From Pseudomonas oryzagri (GTDB lineage Bacteria; Pseudomonadota; Gammaproteobacteria; Pseudomonadales; Pseudomonadaceae), in the NCBI RefSeq assembly GCF_020831405.1, contig NZ_JAJHPU010000009.1:1-64000 (forward strand): a DNA stretch of 64,000 nt, written 5' to 3'. Each line of letters starts with the position of its first letter. Position 1 is the stretch's first letter. The translations under genes and the position numbers were made by a program. This document shows, piece after piece, positions 8,074 through 19,530 of this stretch. Under the pieces are notes generated by a model that searched no databases, was not told the origin of the DNA, and was given only the letters and a program-made list of their open reading frames with translations.

Positions 8074-10251
8074 ATGACTGAACGCGTCCAAGTCGGTGGC
8101 CTGCAGGTCGCCAAAGCCCTTTACGACTTCGTCACCAACGAGGCCATTCCCGGTACCGGCGTGTCCGCCGACCAATTCTGGGCTGGCGCCGACCGCGTGA
8201 TCCACGACCTGGCGCCGAAGAACCGCGCCCTGCTCGCCAAGCGTGACGACCTCCAGGCCAAGATCGACGCCTGGCATCAGGCCCGCGCCGGCCAGGGCCA
8301 CGACGCAGTCGCCTACAAGGCCTTCCTGCAGGAAATCGGCTACCTGCTGCCGGAAGCCGAAGACTTCCAGGCCACCACCGCCAACGTCGACGACGAGATC
8401 GCCCGCATGGCCGGCCCGCAGCTGGTGGTGCCGGTGATGAACGCGCGCTTCGCCCTGAACGCCGCCAACGCCCGCTGGGGCTCGCTGTACGACGCCCTGT
8501 ACGGCACCGACGCCATCCCGGAAGAAGGCGGTGCCGAGAAAGGCGCCGGCTACAACCCGCAGCGCGGCGCCAAGGTCATCGCCTTCGCCCGTGCCTTCCT
8601 CGACGAGGCCGCGCCGCTGGAAGGCGCCTCCCACGTCGACGCCAGCGGCTACGCCATCGACGGCGGCAAGCTGGTCGTCAGCCTGCAGAACGGTGGCAGC
8701 ACCGGCCTGAAGAACCCGGCCCAGCTGATCGGCTTCCAGGGCGAGGCCAGCGCGCCCAAGGCCGTGCTGCTCAAGCACAACGGCAACCACTTCGAGATCC
8801 AGATCGACCGCAACAGCCTGATCGGCAAGACCGACGCGGCGGGCGTGAAGGACGTGCTGATGGAAGCCGCGCTGACCACCATCATGGACTGCGAAGACTC
8901 GGTCGCCGCCGTCGATGCCGAAGACAAGGTCATCGCCTACAAGAACTGGCTGGGCCTGATGAAGGGCGACCTGGCCGAGGAAGTGGCCAAGGGCGGCAGC
9001 ACCTTCACCCGCACCATGAACGCCGACCGCGTCTACACCGCGGTGAACGGCGGCGAGCTGAGCCTGCACGGCCGTTCCCTGCTGTTCGTGCGCAACGTCG
9101 GTCACCTGATGACCAACGACGCGATCATCGACCAGGAAGGCAACGAGGTGCCGGAAGGCATCATGGACGGCCTGGTCACCAGCCTGATCGCCCTGCACAA
9201 CCTCAACGGCAACACCAGCCGCAAGAACAGCCGCACCGGCAGCGTGTACATCGTCAAGCCGAAGATGCACGGTCCGGAAGAAGCCGCCTTCACCAACGAG
9301 CTGTTCGGCCGCGTCGAGGACGTCCTCGGCATGCCCCGCAACACCCTCAAGGTCGGCATCATGGACGAGGAGCGCCGCACCACCGTCAACCTCAAGGCGT
9401 GCATCAAGGCCGCCCGCGAGCGCGTGGTGTTCATCAACACCGGCTTCCTCGACCGCACCGGCGACGAGCTGCACACCTCCATGGAAGCGGGCGCCTTCAT
9501 CCGCAAGGGCGACATCAAGAACGCCGCCTGGATCAAGGCCTACGAGAACTGGAACGTCGACATCGGCCTGGCCACCGGCCTGTCCGGTCGCGCGCAGATC
9601 GGCAAGGGCATGTGGGCCATGCCCGACCTGATGGCCGGCATGCTCGAGCAGAAGATCGCCCACCCGCTGGCCGGCGCCAACACCGCCTGGGTGCCGTCGC
9701 CGACCGCCGCCGCGCTGCACGCCCTGCACTACCACAAGGTCGACGTGTTCGCCCGCCAGCAGGAGCTGGCCAAGCGCGAGCGCGCCTCGCTGGACGACAT
9801 CCTGACCATCCCGCTGGCGCCGAGCATCAGCTGGAGCGCGGAGGAGATCCAGAACGAGCTGGACAACAACGCCCAGGGCATCCTCGGCTACGTGGTGCGC
9901 TGGATCGACCAGGGCGTCGGCTGCTCCAAGGTGCCGGACATCAACGACGTCGGCCTGATGGAAGACCGCGCCACCCTGCGCATCTCCAGCCAGCACATCG
10001 CCAACTGGCTGCGCCACGGCGTGTGCACCGAGGCCCAGGTGCGCGAGACCTTCGAGCGCATGGCCCTGGTGGTCGACCGTCAGAACGCCAACGACCCGCT
10101 GTACCGCCCGATGGCGCCGAACTTCGAGGACAACATCGCCTTCCAGGCGGCCCTCGAGCTGTGCATCGAAGGCGGCAAGCAGCCCAACGGCTACACCGAG
10201 CCGGTGCTGCACCGCCGTCGTCGCGAGTTCAAGGCCAAGTACGGCCGCTGA
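8074..10251 (+). CDS. glcB: Malate synthase G
   Basis: Condenses glyoxylate with acetyl-CoA to malate, serving glycolate use and the glyoxylate shunt in the cytosol. 725 residues, the length of the monomeric G isoform rather than the roughly 530-residue A form. N-terminal [19 protein letters not shown], the central [17 protein letters not shown] block with catalytic acidic residues, [21 protein letters not shown], and the MWAMPDLM segment are typical. The ATG at 8074 has GAGG 8 nt upstream; the in-frame GTG at 8062 does not. Single gene, followed by a terminator and preceded by the DnaA-box array. Confidence 0.98.
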   Translation: MTERVQVGGLQVAKALYDFVTNEAIPGTGVSADQFWAGADRVIHDLAPKNRALLAKRDDLQAKIDAWHQARAGQGHDAVAYKAFLQEIGYLLPEAEDFQATTANVDDEIARMAGPQLVVPVMNARFALNAANARWGSLYDALYGTDAIPEEGGAEKGAGYNPQRGAKVIAFARAFLDEAAPLEGASHVDASGYAIDGGKLVVSLQNGGSTGLKNPAQLIGFQGEASAPKAVLLKHNGNHFEIQIDRNSLIGKTDAAGVKDVLMEAALTTIMDCEDSVAAVDAEDKVIAYKNWLGLMKGDLAEEVAKGGSTFTRTMNADRVYTAVNGGELSLHGRSLLFVRNVGHLMTNDAIIDQEGNEVPEGIMDGLVTSLIALHNLNGNTSRKNSRTGSVYIVKPKMHGPEEAAFTNELFGRVEDVLGMPRNTLKVGIMDEERRTTVNLKACIKAARERVVFINTGFLDRTGDELHTSMEAGAFIRKGDIKNAAWIKAYENWNVDIGLATGLSGRAQIGKGMWAMPDLMAGMLEQKIAHPLAGANTAWVPSPTAAALHALHYHKVDVFARQQELAKRERASLDDILTIPLAPSISWSAEEIQNELDNNAQGILGYVVRWIDQGVGCSKVPDINDVGLMEDRATLRISSQHIANWLRHGVCTEAQVRETFERMALVVDRQNANDPLYRPMAPNFEDNIAFQAALELCIEGGKQPNGYTEPVLHRRRREFKAKYGR

Positions 10252-10297
10252 TCGCGCACCCGGTTCGGGGCGCGTCCAGGCCCGCGCCCCAACCCCG

Positions 10298-10338
10298 CAA
10301 CGCGCCGCTCCCCTCCGGGGGGCGGCGCGTTGTGCTTT
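10298..10338 (+). terminator. Rho-independent terminator of glcB
   Basis: Stem CAACGCGCCGC (10298-10308) with GCGGCGCGTTG (10322-10332), GC-rich loop, then TGCTTTT. The remainder of the 10252-10524 gap holds no convincing gene. Confidence 0.8.
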
Positions 10339-10524
10339 TGGGCCCCTCCCCCCGGCCAAAGGCCGATTGCCAGCGCTCCGGCCAGCCGCTAGCGTGAAGG
10401 CTCGACCAGCCGACCGCCCCGCCGCGGCGAGCGTGCTGCGCCCGCCGGCCGACCTGGGTCAAACGGGCCGCCGCGCCCGACCGGCACACTCGACAGCCAC
10501 CAGCGTTTCAGGGAGAACGACACG

Positions 10525-12459
10525 ATGAGCAAGGCGGACGCCTTCGCCGAGGCCGGCAAGACCGCGGTCCTGCAGAACATCCAGGGCACCATCCAGTTCC
10601 TGCAGGCCTTCCCGCCGTTCGACCAGATGGAAGCCGGCCATCTCGGCTTCCTGGTGGAGAACTGCCAGCTGCGCTTCTACGCCGCCGGCGACCCGGTGCT
10701 CCGGCCGGCCGACGGCCGCGTCGAGTACATGTACGTGGTCAAGCAGGGCCACGTCATCGGCCAGCGCCCCAGCCCCACCGGCAGCGGCATGCAGAACACC
10801 CTGGAGATCGCCGTCGGCGAATGCTTCCCGATGGGCGCGCTGGTCGGCGAGCGGCCGACGCGCACCGACTACCTGGCCGCCGAGGACACCTTCTGCCTGC
10901 AGCTCAACCGCGAGGCCTTCGCCCGCCTGCTCGGCCTCTCGGTACCGTTCCGCGACTTCGCCATGCGCGGGGTGAGCAGCCTGCTCGACCAGGTCAACCA
11001 GCAGGTCCAGCTCAAGGCCGCGGAGACCCTCGGCGCGCAGTACTCGCTGGATACCCGCCTGGGCGAGCTGGCCTCGCGCAGTCCGGTCACCTGCACCTCC
11101 GGCACCCGCCTGCGCGACGCCGTGCGCCTGATGCACGAGCAGCACGTCGGCAGCCTGATCATGGTCGACGGCCAGCAGCGCCCGATCGGCATCTTCACCC
11201 TGCGCGACCTGCGCCGGGTGATCGCCGACGGCAGCGGCGACCTGCAGGTGCCGCTCGACCTGCTGATGATCCCCGACCCGTTCCACCTGCCGCCCTCGGC
11301 CACCGCCTTCGACGCCGCCCTGGCGATGACCCAGCGGCATATCGCCCACGTCTGCGTGGTCGAGGACGAGCGCCTGGTCGGGGTGATCTCCGAGCGCGAC
11401 CTGTTCTCCCTGCAGCGCGTCGACCTGGTGCACCTGGCGCGCACCATCAGCAGCGCCGGCTCGGTGGCCGCCCTGGCCGCGCTGCGCGGCGACATCGCCC
11501 ACCTGATCGACAACATGCTCGCCCACGGCGCGAGCCCCGCGCAGCTCACCCACATCATCAGCCTGCTCAACGACCATACCGTGAGCCGGGTGATCGAACT
11601 GACCATCGCCCGCCTCGGCGATCCCGGCGTGCCCTTCACCTGGCTGGTGTTCGGCAGCGAGGGCCGCCGCGAGCAGACCCTGCACACCGACCAGGACAAC
11701 GCCATCCTCTTCGAGGCGGCCAACCAGGCCGAGGCCGAGCGGATCCGCCAGCGCCTGCTGCCGCTGGCCCGCGAGATCAACCAGGCCCTCGACCAGTGCG
11801 GCTTCACCCTGTGCAAGGGCGACATCATGGCCGGCAACCCCGAGCTGTGCCTGTCGCGCCAGGAGTGGCTGCGCCGCTTCGCCGGGATCATTCACAACCC
11901 CAACCCCGAGCACCTGCTGCACTCGACCATCTTCTTCGACCTGCGCGCGGTGTGGGGGCCGAGCGAGGGCTGCAAGGTGCTGGTCGACAGCCTGCTGGAG
12001 ATGATCGCCGACAGCGCGCTGTTCCAGCGCATGATGGCCGGCAACGCCATGCTGCACCGCCCGCCGATCGGCCGCTTCCGCGACTTCGTGGTGGCCAGCC
12101 GCGGCGCCGAGAAGGACACCCTCGACCTCAAGATCGAGGGCCTCACGCCCTTCGTCGACGGCGCGCGGATCCTCGCCCTGGCCCACGGCATCAGCGAGAG
12201 CAACACCCTGGAGCGCTTCCGCCTGCTCGCCGAGCGCGGGGTGATCGAGGCCAAGGACGCCGCCTCCTTCGAGGAGGCCTACCACTTCATCCAGCTGATC
12301 CGCATGCAGCAGCACCAGCTGCAGGAGCGCGCCGGCAAGCCGCTCAGCAACCGCCTGGACCCGGACACCCTGAACACCCTCGACCGCCGCATCCTGCGCG
12401 AATCCTTCCGCCAGGCGCAGCGCCTGCAGACCCGCCTCAGCGTGCGTTACCAGCTATGA
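10525..12459 (+). CDS. cNMP-binding / CBS-pair / DUF294 nucleotidyltransferase-like signalling protein
   Basis: 644 residues with an ordered architecture: cyclic-nucleotide-binding fold (about 20-140), two CBS domains (about 170-285, with VGSLIMVD and IAHVCVVEDERLVGVIS), DUF294 putative nucleotidyltransferase (about 310-450, with GSEGRREQTLHTDQDNAI), and DUF294 C-terminal helical domain (about 480-620). The GS...DxD-like core resembles the GlnD-type nucleotidyltransferase fold, but no substrate is known. GGGAGAA lies upstream of the ATG. It overlaps the following exonuclease gene by 4 bp (ATGA), so the two are made together; in pseudomonads this pair is often found near acetate-uptake genes, which are not adjacent here. 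Confidence 0.92.
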   Translation: MSKADAFAEAGKTAVLQNIQGTIQFLQAFPPFDQMEAGHLGFLVENCQLRFYAAGDPVLRPADGRVEYMYVVKQGHVIGQRPSPTGSGMQNTLEIAVGECFPMGALVGERPTRTDYLAAEDTFCLQLNREAFARLLGLSVPFRDFAMRGVSSLLDQVNQQVQLKAAETLGAQYSLDTRLGELASRSPVTCTSGTRLRDAVRLMHEQHVGSLIMVDGQQRPIGIFTLRDLRRVIADGSGDLQVPLDLLMIPDPFHLPPSATAFDAALAMTQRHIAHVCVVEDERLVGVISERDLFSLQRVDLVHLARTISSAGSVAALAALRGDIAHLIDNMLAHGASPAQLTHIISLLNDHTVSRVIELTIARLGDPGVPFTWLVFGSEGRREQTLHTDQDNAILFEAANQAEAERIRQRLLPLAREINQALDQCGFTLCKGDIMAGNPELCLSRQEWLRRFAGIIHNPNPEHLLHSTIFFDLRAVWGPSEGCKVLVDSLLEMIADSALFQRMMAGNAMLHRPPIGRFRDFVVASRGAEKDTLDLKIEGLTPFVDGARILALAHGISESNTLERFRLLAERGVIEAKDAASFEEAYHFIQLIRMQQHQLQERAGKPLSNRLDPDTLNTLDRRILRESFRQAQRLQTRLSVRYQL

Positions 12460-13178
12460 ACCCGTTCGCCTTCCTCAGCGCCCTGCTCGGCAGGGGGCCG
12501 CAGCTCGACGACGAGCAGCGCCGCCGCCTGCAGCGCCTGGCCTCGCCGCCGCCGCTCGACGGCCGGCCGCTGCAGACCCAGCGCTTCGTGGTGCTCGACC
12601 TGGAGACCAGCGGCCTGAACGTCGAGCGCGACATCGTGCTGTCGATCGGCGCGGTGCTGATCGAGGACGGCGCCATCGACTTCGGTCGCCAGTTCGAGTG
12701 CACCCTGCAGCGCCAGCTCAAGACCGTCACCGAGAGCGTGCTGATCCACGGCATCCCGCCCAGCGCGCTGGCCCGCGGCGTCGCCCCGGCCGAGGCGCTG
12801 CTGCAGCTGATGGAGTTCGCCGGCGACTGCGTGTTCCTCGCCTATCACGCGCCCTTCGACCAGCGCATGCTGACCCGCGCGCTGAAGACCGAGCTGGGCT
12901 ACCGCCTGCAGCATCCGTTCTTCGACATCGCCGACCTCGCACCCATGCTGTTCCCCGAGGCCTTCGTGCAGCGCGGCGGCCTCGACCACTGGATCGACTA
13001 CTTCAAGCTCAGCATGGCGCAGCGCCACCACGCCTCGGCCGACGCCCTGGCCACCGCCGAGATCGCCCTGATCCTGTTCAACCGCGCGCGGCGCATGGAA
13101 CTCGACAATGTCTACCAGCTGAGCCAGCGCCTGGCCCACTGGCACCGCTCGCGCAGCGCCGCCCAACACGCGCTGTAA
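12456..13178 (+). CDS. DEDDh 3'-5' exonuclease (DnaQ-like)
   Basis: 240 residues. Exonuclease motif I VVLDLETSGLN (DxE) near residue 47, motif II with FLAYHAPFDQRML, and motif III HHASADALATAE (H...D) identify a DnaQ/epsilon-type DEDDh nuclease that needs two metal ions. It lacks PolIII epsilon-specific C-terminal features, so a stand-alone repair or RNA/oligonucleotide nuclease role is possible; the true substrate is unknown. Its start codon overlaps the stop of the cNMP/CBS/DUF294 gene, implying a functional pair in which the sensor protein might govern the nuclease. Confidence 0.9.
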   Translation: MNPFAFLSALLGRGPQLDDEQRRRLQRLASPPPLDGRPLQTQRFVVLDLETSGLNVERDIVLSIGAVLIEDGAIDFGRQFECTLQRQLKTVTESVLIHGIPPSALARGVAPAEALLQLMEFAGDCVFLAYHAPFDQRMLTRALKTELGYRLQHPFFDIADLAPMLFPEAFVQRGGLDHWIDYFKLSMAQRHHASADALATAEIALILFNRARRMELDNVYQLSQRLAHWHRSRSAAQHAL

Positions 13179-13271
13179 CCCCGACGGCAGCCGACCGCCG
13201 GCCGGGGCGGACGGCGGCGAGGCGGCCATCCTGCTACACTCGCCGGCCATTTCCGTTGCCAGGCCCGCCCC

Positions 13272-14644
<1,373 letters not shown>

Positions 14645-14648
<4 letters not shown>

Positions 14649-14699
14649 GCATCCGCTGAACATCCGCTGAAACTCTGCTGAAAAACCGCTGAAATCCCG
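14645..14699. repeat. Five tandem 11 bp repeats (CTGAANNNCCG)
   Basis: Units start at 14645, 14656, 14667, 14678 and 14689: CTGAGCATCCG, CTGAACATCCG, CTGAAACTCTG, CTGAAAAACCG, CTGAAATCCCG. The first unit contains the dbpA stop codon. The 11 bp period is about one helical turn, placing every unit on the same face of DNA. The rest of the 14649-14945 gap contains GC-rich palindromes but no gene that I can support. Confidence 0.8.
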
Positions 14700-14945
14700 C
14701 CCGCGGCGTGACTGCCGTTCGTCGGCCATGCCGCGGCCGACGGCGGCGCTCCGCCGATTGCCCACGACGCCCGGTCGCGGTTGGCTACAGTTGAGGTACG
14801 GCCGCGCCCTGGAAAGGGCAACGCGGCCGCCCGCAATCGGCCTCCCCGGCAGGGAACCGCGAGGCCCAGTCATGGAGTTCGCGGATCTCTCATGCATCAC
14901 GGATTCGGCCGGAGCGCCCAAGGGACGGTGCCGGAAGGGCTCGTT

Positions 14946-16820
14946 GTGCGCCCGTCTGCGCTGCGTCGTCCGTGGCTGCCGCTCATCCTCCTCCTCGCCC
15001 TGCTGGCGCCGCTGGCGATCGCGCAGGACGGCCGCGCGCCCCTGCAGCTCGACGGCCGCGAGCAGGGCGTGGAGCTGCATCGCCACTTCGGCCTGCTGCG
15101 CGACCCCGGCGCCCGCCTCGGCGTCGAGCAGCTGGCGGCACGGGGAGCCGACTTCCGCCCCAGCCGCCGGCGCAACGATCTCAGCCTGGGCTACAGCCAC
15201 GACGCCATCTGGCTGCAGCTCAAGCTGCGCGCGCCGGCCGACCACGGCGGCGAGTGGCGCATCGAGTTCGGCTACCCGCCGCTGGACTCCGTCGAGCTGT
15301 TCAACGTCGGCGCCGACGGCGTGCAGCGCCAGGTCGCCGGCGACACCCTGGCGCTGCACCTGCGCAGCCTGGCCTACCCCGCCCCGCTGTTCTCGGTCAG
15401 CCTGGCCCCCGGCGAGCAGCGCACCCTGTACTTTCGCGTGCGCTCGGCCGGCAGCCTGACCCTCGACGCCAGCCTGTGGAGCGTGGCCAACTTCGTCGAG
15501 CACAGCCTGCGCGACGCCATGCTCGAAGCCCTGTACTTCGGCGTGCTGCTGACCCTGGCCAGCTACAACCTGCTGCTGTTTCTCACCGTGCGCGAGCGCA
15601 GCTTCCTGTACTACGTGCTGTTCGCCGGCAGCTTCGCCGCCAGCATGCTGGGCTTTTCCGGCTTCGGCGCGCAGTACCTGTGGCCGCAGGGCGGCGAGTG
15701 GAGCAACCGCGTGCTGCCCTTCTGCCTGGCCCTGACCAACGCCAGCGCCGTCCTGCTGACCCGCAGCTTTCTCGACACCGCGCGCTACACGCGGACCTGG
15801 GACCGCCTGCTCGGCATCGACATCGCCGCGCAGCTGGCCGTCACCCTGGGCACCCTGCTGCTGCCGCTCGCCCTGATGCTGCAGGCGCTGTCGCTGAGCG
15901 GCGTCGCCAACCTGCTCCTGCTGCTGGTCTGCGCCATCGACTGCGTGCGCCGCCGGCTGCCCGCCGCGCCGCTGTACAGCGCGATCTGCCTGCTGCTGCT
16001 GGGCGGCGCGGTGCTGCTGGCGCTGCGCAACTACGGCGTGCTGCCGTCCAACGCGCTCACCGCCAACGCCCTGCAGTTCGGCTCGATGCTCGCCCTGCTG
16101 CTGCTGTCCTTCGGCCTGGCGGCGCGGCTCAACGCGCTCAAGCGCCTCAAGGTGGCGGCCCAGGCCATGGCGCTGGCCATCCAGCGCCACAGCCTGCAGG
16201 CCCTGCAGGAGCAGGAGCGCATGCTGGAGCAGCGCGTGGCCGAACGCACCGAGGCGCTGGCCGCGGCCAACGAGCGGCTGCAAGAACTGGCGATGAAGGA
16301 CCCGCTCACCGGCCTCGCCAACCGCACCGCCCTGCGCCAGCACCTCGAGCAGGCCTGGCAGCGCGCCCTGCGCCGCCGCGAGCTGCTGGCGCTGATCCTC
16401 CTCGACCTCGACGGCTTCAAGCCGGTCAACGACAGCTACGGCCACGAGGCGGGCGACCTGCTGCTGGGCCAGGTCGCCGCCCGCCTGCAGGAGAGCGCGC
16501 GGACCACCGACCTGGTGGCGCGCCTGGGCGGCGACGAGTTCGTGCTGGTCTGCGAGAGCATCGGCAGCACGCAGCAGGCCGAGGCGGCGGCCGCGCGCAT
16601 CCTCGACATCCTCGGCGAGCCGTTCTACCTGCTCGGCGAGGAGATCCACATCGGCGCCAGCATCGGCATCAGCTTCGGCCCCGGCGCCGGCAGCGCGGCG
16701 CTGCTGCGCGAGGCCGACCGCGCCATGTACCGGGCCAAGGCCGCCGGGCGCAACCGCATCTGCCTGGGCGAGACGCCGCACGACGAGGCGCAGGAAGAGG
16801 CGCGCCCCGACGGCGCCTGA
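14946..16820 (+). CDS. Membrane diguanylate cyclase with 7TMR-DISM sensor
   Basis: Makes cyclic di-GMP. From a GTG start (GGAAGG 7 nt upstream) the protein has a clean signal peptide (RRPWLPLILLLALLAPLAIAQ), a periplasmic 7TMR-DISM extracellular domain (about 35-170), seven transmembrane helices (about 185-385), a coiled-coil (QALQEQERMLEQRVAERTEAL), and a GGDEF domain. The active site is intact (ARLGGDEFVLV) and RTTD lies five residues before it, the inhibitory I-site geometry. An in-frame ATG at 14892 would add 18 residues but lacks a well-spaced ribosome-binding site. The periplasmic ligand is unknown. Confidence 0.88.
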   Translation: MRPSALRRPWLPLILLLALLAPLAIAQDGRAPLQLDGREQGVELHRHFGLLRDPGARLGVEQLAARGADFRPSRRRNDLSLGYSHDAIWLQLKLRAPADHGGEWRIEFGYPPLDSVELFNVGADGVQRQVAGDTLALHLRSLAYPAPLFSVSLAPGEQRTLYFRVRSAGSLTLDASLWSVANFVEHSLRDAMLEALYFGVLLTLASYNLLLFLTVRERSFLYYVLFAGSFAASMLGFSGFGAQYLWPQGGEWSNRVLPFCLALTNASAVLLTRSFLDTARYTRTWDRLLGIDIAAQLAVTLGTLLLPLALMLQALSLSGVANLLLLLVCAIDCVRRRLPAAPLYSAICLLLLGGAVLLALRNYGVLPSNALTANALQFGSMLALLLLSFGLAARLNALKRLKVAAQAMALAIQRHSLQALQEQERMLEQRVAERTEALAAANERLQELAMKDPLTGLANRTALRQHLEQAWQRALRRRELLALILLDLDGFKPVNDSYGHEAGDLLLGQVAARLQESARTTDLVARLGGDEFVLVCESIGSTQQAEAAAARILDILGEPFYLLGEEIHIGASIGISFGPGAGSAALLREADRAMYRAKAAGRNRICLGETPHDEAQEEARPDGA

Positions 16821-16824
16821 GCGC

Positions 16825-17586
16825 TCAATCCTTGCGGGCCAGTTCGCCCAGGCCCTGCAGCAGGTCGATCGGCAGCGGGAAGACGATGGTCGAGCTCTTG
16901 TCGCCGGCGATGCTGCCGATGGTCTGCATGTAGCGCAGCTGCATGGCGCCGCTCTGCCGGGCGAGCATCGCGGCGGCCTGCATGAGCTTCTCGGAGGCCT
17001 GCAGCTCGCCCTCGGCGTGGATCACCTTGGCGCGCCGCTCGCGCTCGGCCTCGGCCTGCTTGGCGATGGCGCGGATCATCGACTCGTCGAGGTCGACGTG
17101 CTTGATCTCGACGTTCGCCACCTTGATGCCCCAGGCGTCGGTCTGTGCGTCGAGCACCTGCTGGATATCGACGTTGAGCCGCTCGCGCTCGGCGAGCATG
17201 TCGTCCAGCTCGTGCTTGCCGAGCACCGCGCGCAGGGTGGTCTGCGCCAGCTGGCTGGTCGCCACCTTGTAGTCCTCGACCTGGATGATCGCCTTCTGCG
17301 GATCGAGCACCCGGTAGTAGACCACCGCGTTGACCTTCACCGAGACGTTGTCGCGGGAGATCACGTCCTGGGTCGGCACGTCCAGCACGATGGTGCGCAG
17401 GTCGACCCGCACCATCTGCTGCAGGCCCGGCACCACCAGGATCAGCCCCGGCCCCTTGACCTTCCAGAAGCGCCCGAGCTGGAACACCACCCCGCGCTCG
17501 TACTCGCGCAGGATCCGGAACGCCGACACCAGAAGGCCGATCAGCACGGCCAGCAGTGCGGCGAAACTCAGTTCGAAACCCATCAT
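16825..17586 (-). CDS. Slipin/stomatin-like (SPFH/Band 7) membrane protein
   Basis: 253 residues: one N-terminal hydrophobic helix ([18 protein letters not shown]) followed by an SPFH domain with [34 protein letters not shown] and a C-terminal helical stretch rich in Ala/Glu. Family members oligomerise at membrane microdomains and are partnered with NfeD proteases. Start at 17586 overlaps the nfeD stop (ATGA) and has AGGAGG 9 nt upstream. The frame is open through nfeD, but that extension is a shadow of it. Confidence 0.92.
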   Translation of the reverse strand: MMGFELSFAALLAVLIGLLVSAFRILREYERGVVFQLGRFWKVKGPGLILVVPGLQQMVRVDLRTIVLDVPTQDVISRDNVSVKVNAVVYYRVLDPQKAIIQVEDYKVATSQLAQTTLRAVLGKHELDDMLAERERLNVDIQQVLDAQTDAWGIKVANVEIKHVDLDESMIRAIAKQAEAERERRAKVIHAEGELQASEKLMQAAAMLARQSGAMQLRYMQTIGSIAGDKSSTIVFPLPIDLLQGLGELARKD

Positions 17587-18986
17587 GATCGCGTGCCTCC
17601 TTCGGCCGCCGTCTGCGCCGCCACCACTTCCAACAGGACGCCGTGGCGGGCGGTGACCCTGACTTCCTCGCCGGAGCGCAGCGCCTGGGCGCTGCGCACC
17701 TGCCATCGTTCGCCCTGCAGCTGCACCCAGCCGCAGCGCGCATCGTCCGCCTCGATCCGCACCACCCTGGCCAGGCTGCCGACCAGCCCGGCGTCGCCGG
17801 CCACCGACATGCGCCGGCGCGCCTTCAGGGCCATGCCGGCGATGAAGGCGATCAGCACCGCGCTGACGATGGCCAGGGCGAGGATCAGCGCCAGCGGGAT
17901 GCCGAAGCCGGGCACCTCGGTGTCGATCAGGATCAGCGCGCCGACCACGAAGGCCACCACCCCGCCGATGCCGAGGGCGCCGAAGCTGGGCAGGAACGCC
18001 TCGGCGGTCATGAACACGATGCCGAGCAGGATCAGCGCCATGCCGGCGTAGTTCACCGGCAGCAGTTGCAGGGAGTAGAGGGCGAGGATCAGGCAGATGG
18101 CGCCGAGCACCCCGCCGACGCCATGGCCGGGGCTGGAGAACTCGAAGAACAGCCCGTAGACGCCGAGCATCATCAGGATCAGCGCCACGCTGGGGTTGGT
18201 GATCACCGCCAGCAGGCGGGTGCGCCAGTCCGGCTGGCGCTGCACCAGCTCGGCGCCGGCGGTGTGCAGGGTTAGCGTCTGCCCGGCGACGTCGAGGGTC
18301 TTGCCGTCCAGTTGGCGCAGCAGCGCGGCGAGGTCGCTGGCCAGGTAGTCGACGACCTTGAGGCGCAGCGCCTCCTCGGCGGCCAGGCTGGCAGACTCGC
18401 GCACCGCCAGTTCGGCCCACTCGGCGTTGCGCCCGCGGAGCTGAGCCAGGCCGCGGATATAGGCGGCGGCGTCGTTGACCTGCTTGCGGCTCATCACGTC
18501 GCCGGAGGGCTCGGCGGCGCCGTCCTTGCCCTTGTCCTTGTCCCCGTCCTTGTCCGGCGTGGCCGGCGGTTGCGGCGGCGCGCCGGGCTGGCCGCCGACC
18601 TGCACCGGGGTGGCGGCGCCCAGGTTGGTGCCCGGCGCCATGGCGGCGATGTGGCTGGCGTAGAGGATGTAGGTGCCGGCGCTGGCCGCCCGCGCGCCGC
18701 TCGGCGCCACGAAGCTGGCCACCGGCAGCGGGCTGGCGAGGATCGCCTTGATGATGTCGCGCATCGCGGTATCGAGGCCGCCGGGGGTGTCGATCACCAG
18801 CACGGCGAGCTGCGCGCCGTCCTCGCGCGCCCGCGCCAGGCCGCGGACCAGGTAGTCGGCGCTGGCCGGGCCGATGGCGCCCTCGACGCTCAGCACCACC
18901 ACCGGCGCCGGCGCGGCCAGCACCGGCAAGGCCGCCAGCGCCAGCGCGGCGCAGGCCAGGCGCAGGCAACGGACGAGAGATAGCAT
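17583..18986 (-). CDS. NfeD-like membrane-bound serine protease (ClpP class)
   Basis: 467 residues: signal peptide ([21 protein letters not shown]), periplasmic ClpP-like protease domain with [13 protein letters not shown] and the Ser nucleophile in [10 protein letters not shown] near residue 105, a [13 protein letters not shown] segment supplying the catalytic lysine, four to five transmembrane helices (about 250-380), and a C-terminal OB-fold NfeD domain. A Lys/Asp-rich linker with [11 protein letters not shown] interrupts the protease domain. Family members cleave the hydrophobic C-terminus of the partner slipin, encoded immediately downstream with a 4 bp overlap. Confidence 0.92.
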   Translation of the reverse strand: MLSLVRCLRLACAALALAALPVLAAPAPVVVLSVEGAIGPASADYLVRGLARAREDGAQLAVLVIDTPGGLDTAMRDIIKAILASPLPVASFVAPSGARAASAGTYILYASHIAAMAPGTNLGAATPVQVGGQPGAPPQPPATPDKDGDKDKGKDGAAEPSGDVMSRKQVNDAAAYIRGLAQLRGRNAEWAELAVRESASLAAEEALRLKVVDYLASDLAALLRQLDGKTLDVAGQTLTLHTAGAELVQRQPDWRTRLLAVITNPSVALILMMLGVYGLFFEFSSPGHGVGGVLGAICLILALYSLQLLPVNYAGMALILLGIVFMTAEAFLPSFGALGIGGVVAFVVGALILIDTEVPGFGIPLALILALAIVSAVLIAFIAGMALKARRRMSVAGDAGLVGSLARVVRIEADDARCGWVQLQGERWQVRSAQALRSGEEVRVTARHGVLLEVVAAQTAAEGGTRS

Positions 18987-19149
18987 GGCCTTCCCCGGGC
19001 GATCGCGGCGGATATCAGGGAAAGGATAGTCGAGCGCGGCCGCCTGTGCGGCGGCGGCTATCGAGCCGGGATGCGCGCCCGGCAAACGGGCTGCGCGATA
19101 CGGGGCTGCCGCGCAGCCGGCCGGACGATCCGGCGCGGCCCGGCGGGGC

Positions 19150-19530
19150 TCACTCCACGCCGATCTCCACCGCGTCGCCGTTCAGGCGCACCGGCCAGAC
19201 CTGCAGGGACTCTTCGGGATACTCCAGGCAGGCGCCGTCTTCCAGGCGGAAGTGCTGCTTGTACAGGGGCGAGGCGATCACCAGCTCGCCCTTGAGGCTG
19301 CCGACGATGCCGCGGCCGATGACGTTGGCGCCCGACTTGGGGTCCTTGTTGGCAATCGCGTAGAGGGTCTTGCCATTGGCGGCGTCGGGCAGGTGGAACA
19401 GCGCCACCTGGGCGCCCTCGTGCCAGGCGACCACCCCGGAGTTGGCCACCAGGTCGTGGCTGCTGCACAGCGCGCGCCAGTGGATGACGCGGCCCAGGGA
19501 TTCCTTGCGTACGGCGTTGGACTGGCTCAT
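19150..19530 (-). CDS. nirD: NirD, nitrite reductase [NAD(P)H] small subunit
   Basis: 126 residues with a Rieske-like fold that lacks the iron-sulfur ligands, as usual for NirD. Partner of NirB in assimilatory reduction of nitrite to ammonium in the cytosol. Motifs HDLVANSGVVA, DAANGKTLYAIANKDPKSGANVIGRG and SPLYKQHF are typical. Overlaps the nirB stop by the ATGA arrangement. The 163 bp to nfeD hold GC-rich inverted repeats that may end the transcript. Confidence 0.93.
   Translation of the reverse strand: MSQSNAVRKESLGRVIHWRALCSSHDLVANSGVVAWHEGAQVALFHLPDAANGKTLYAIANKDPKSGANVIGRGIVGSLKGELVIASPLYKQHFRLEDGACLEYPEESLQVWPVRLNGDAVEIGVE

Noticed and set aside
14781-14945. Upstream extension of the 7TM diguanylate cyclase
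   Set aside because: The extra residues are basic and prolines-rich and would precede the signal peptide; the GTG at 14946 has a good ribosome-binding site and gives a clean signal sequence.
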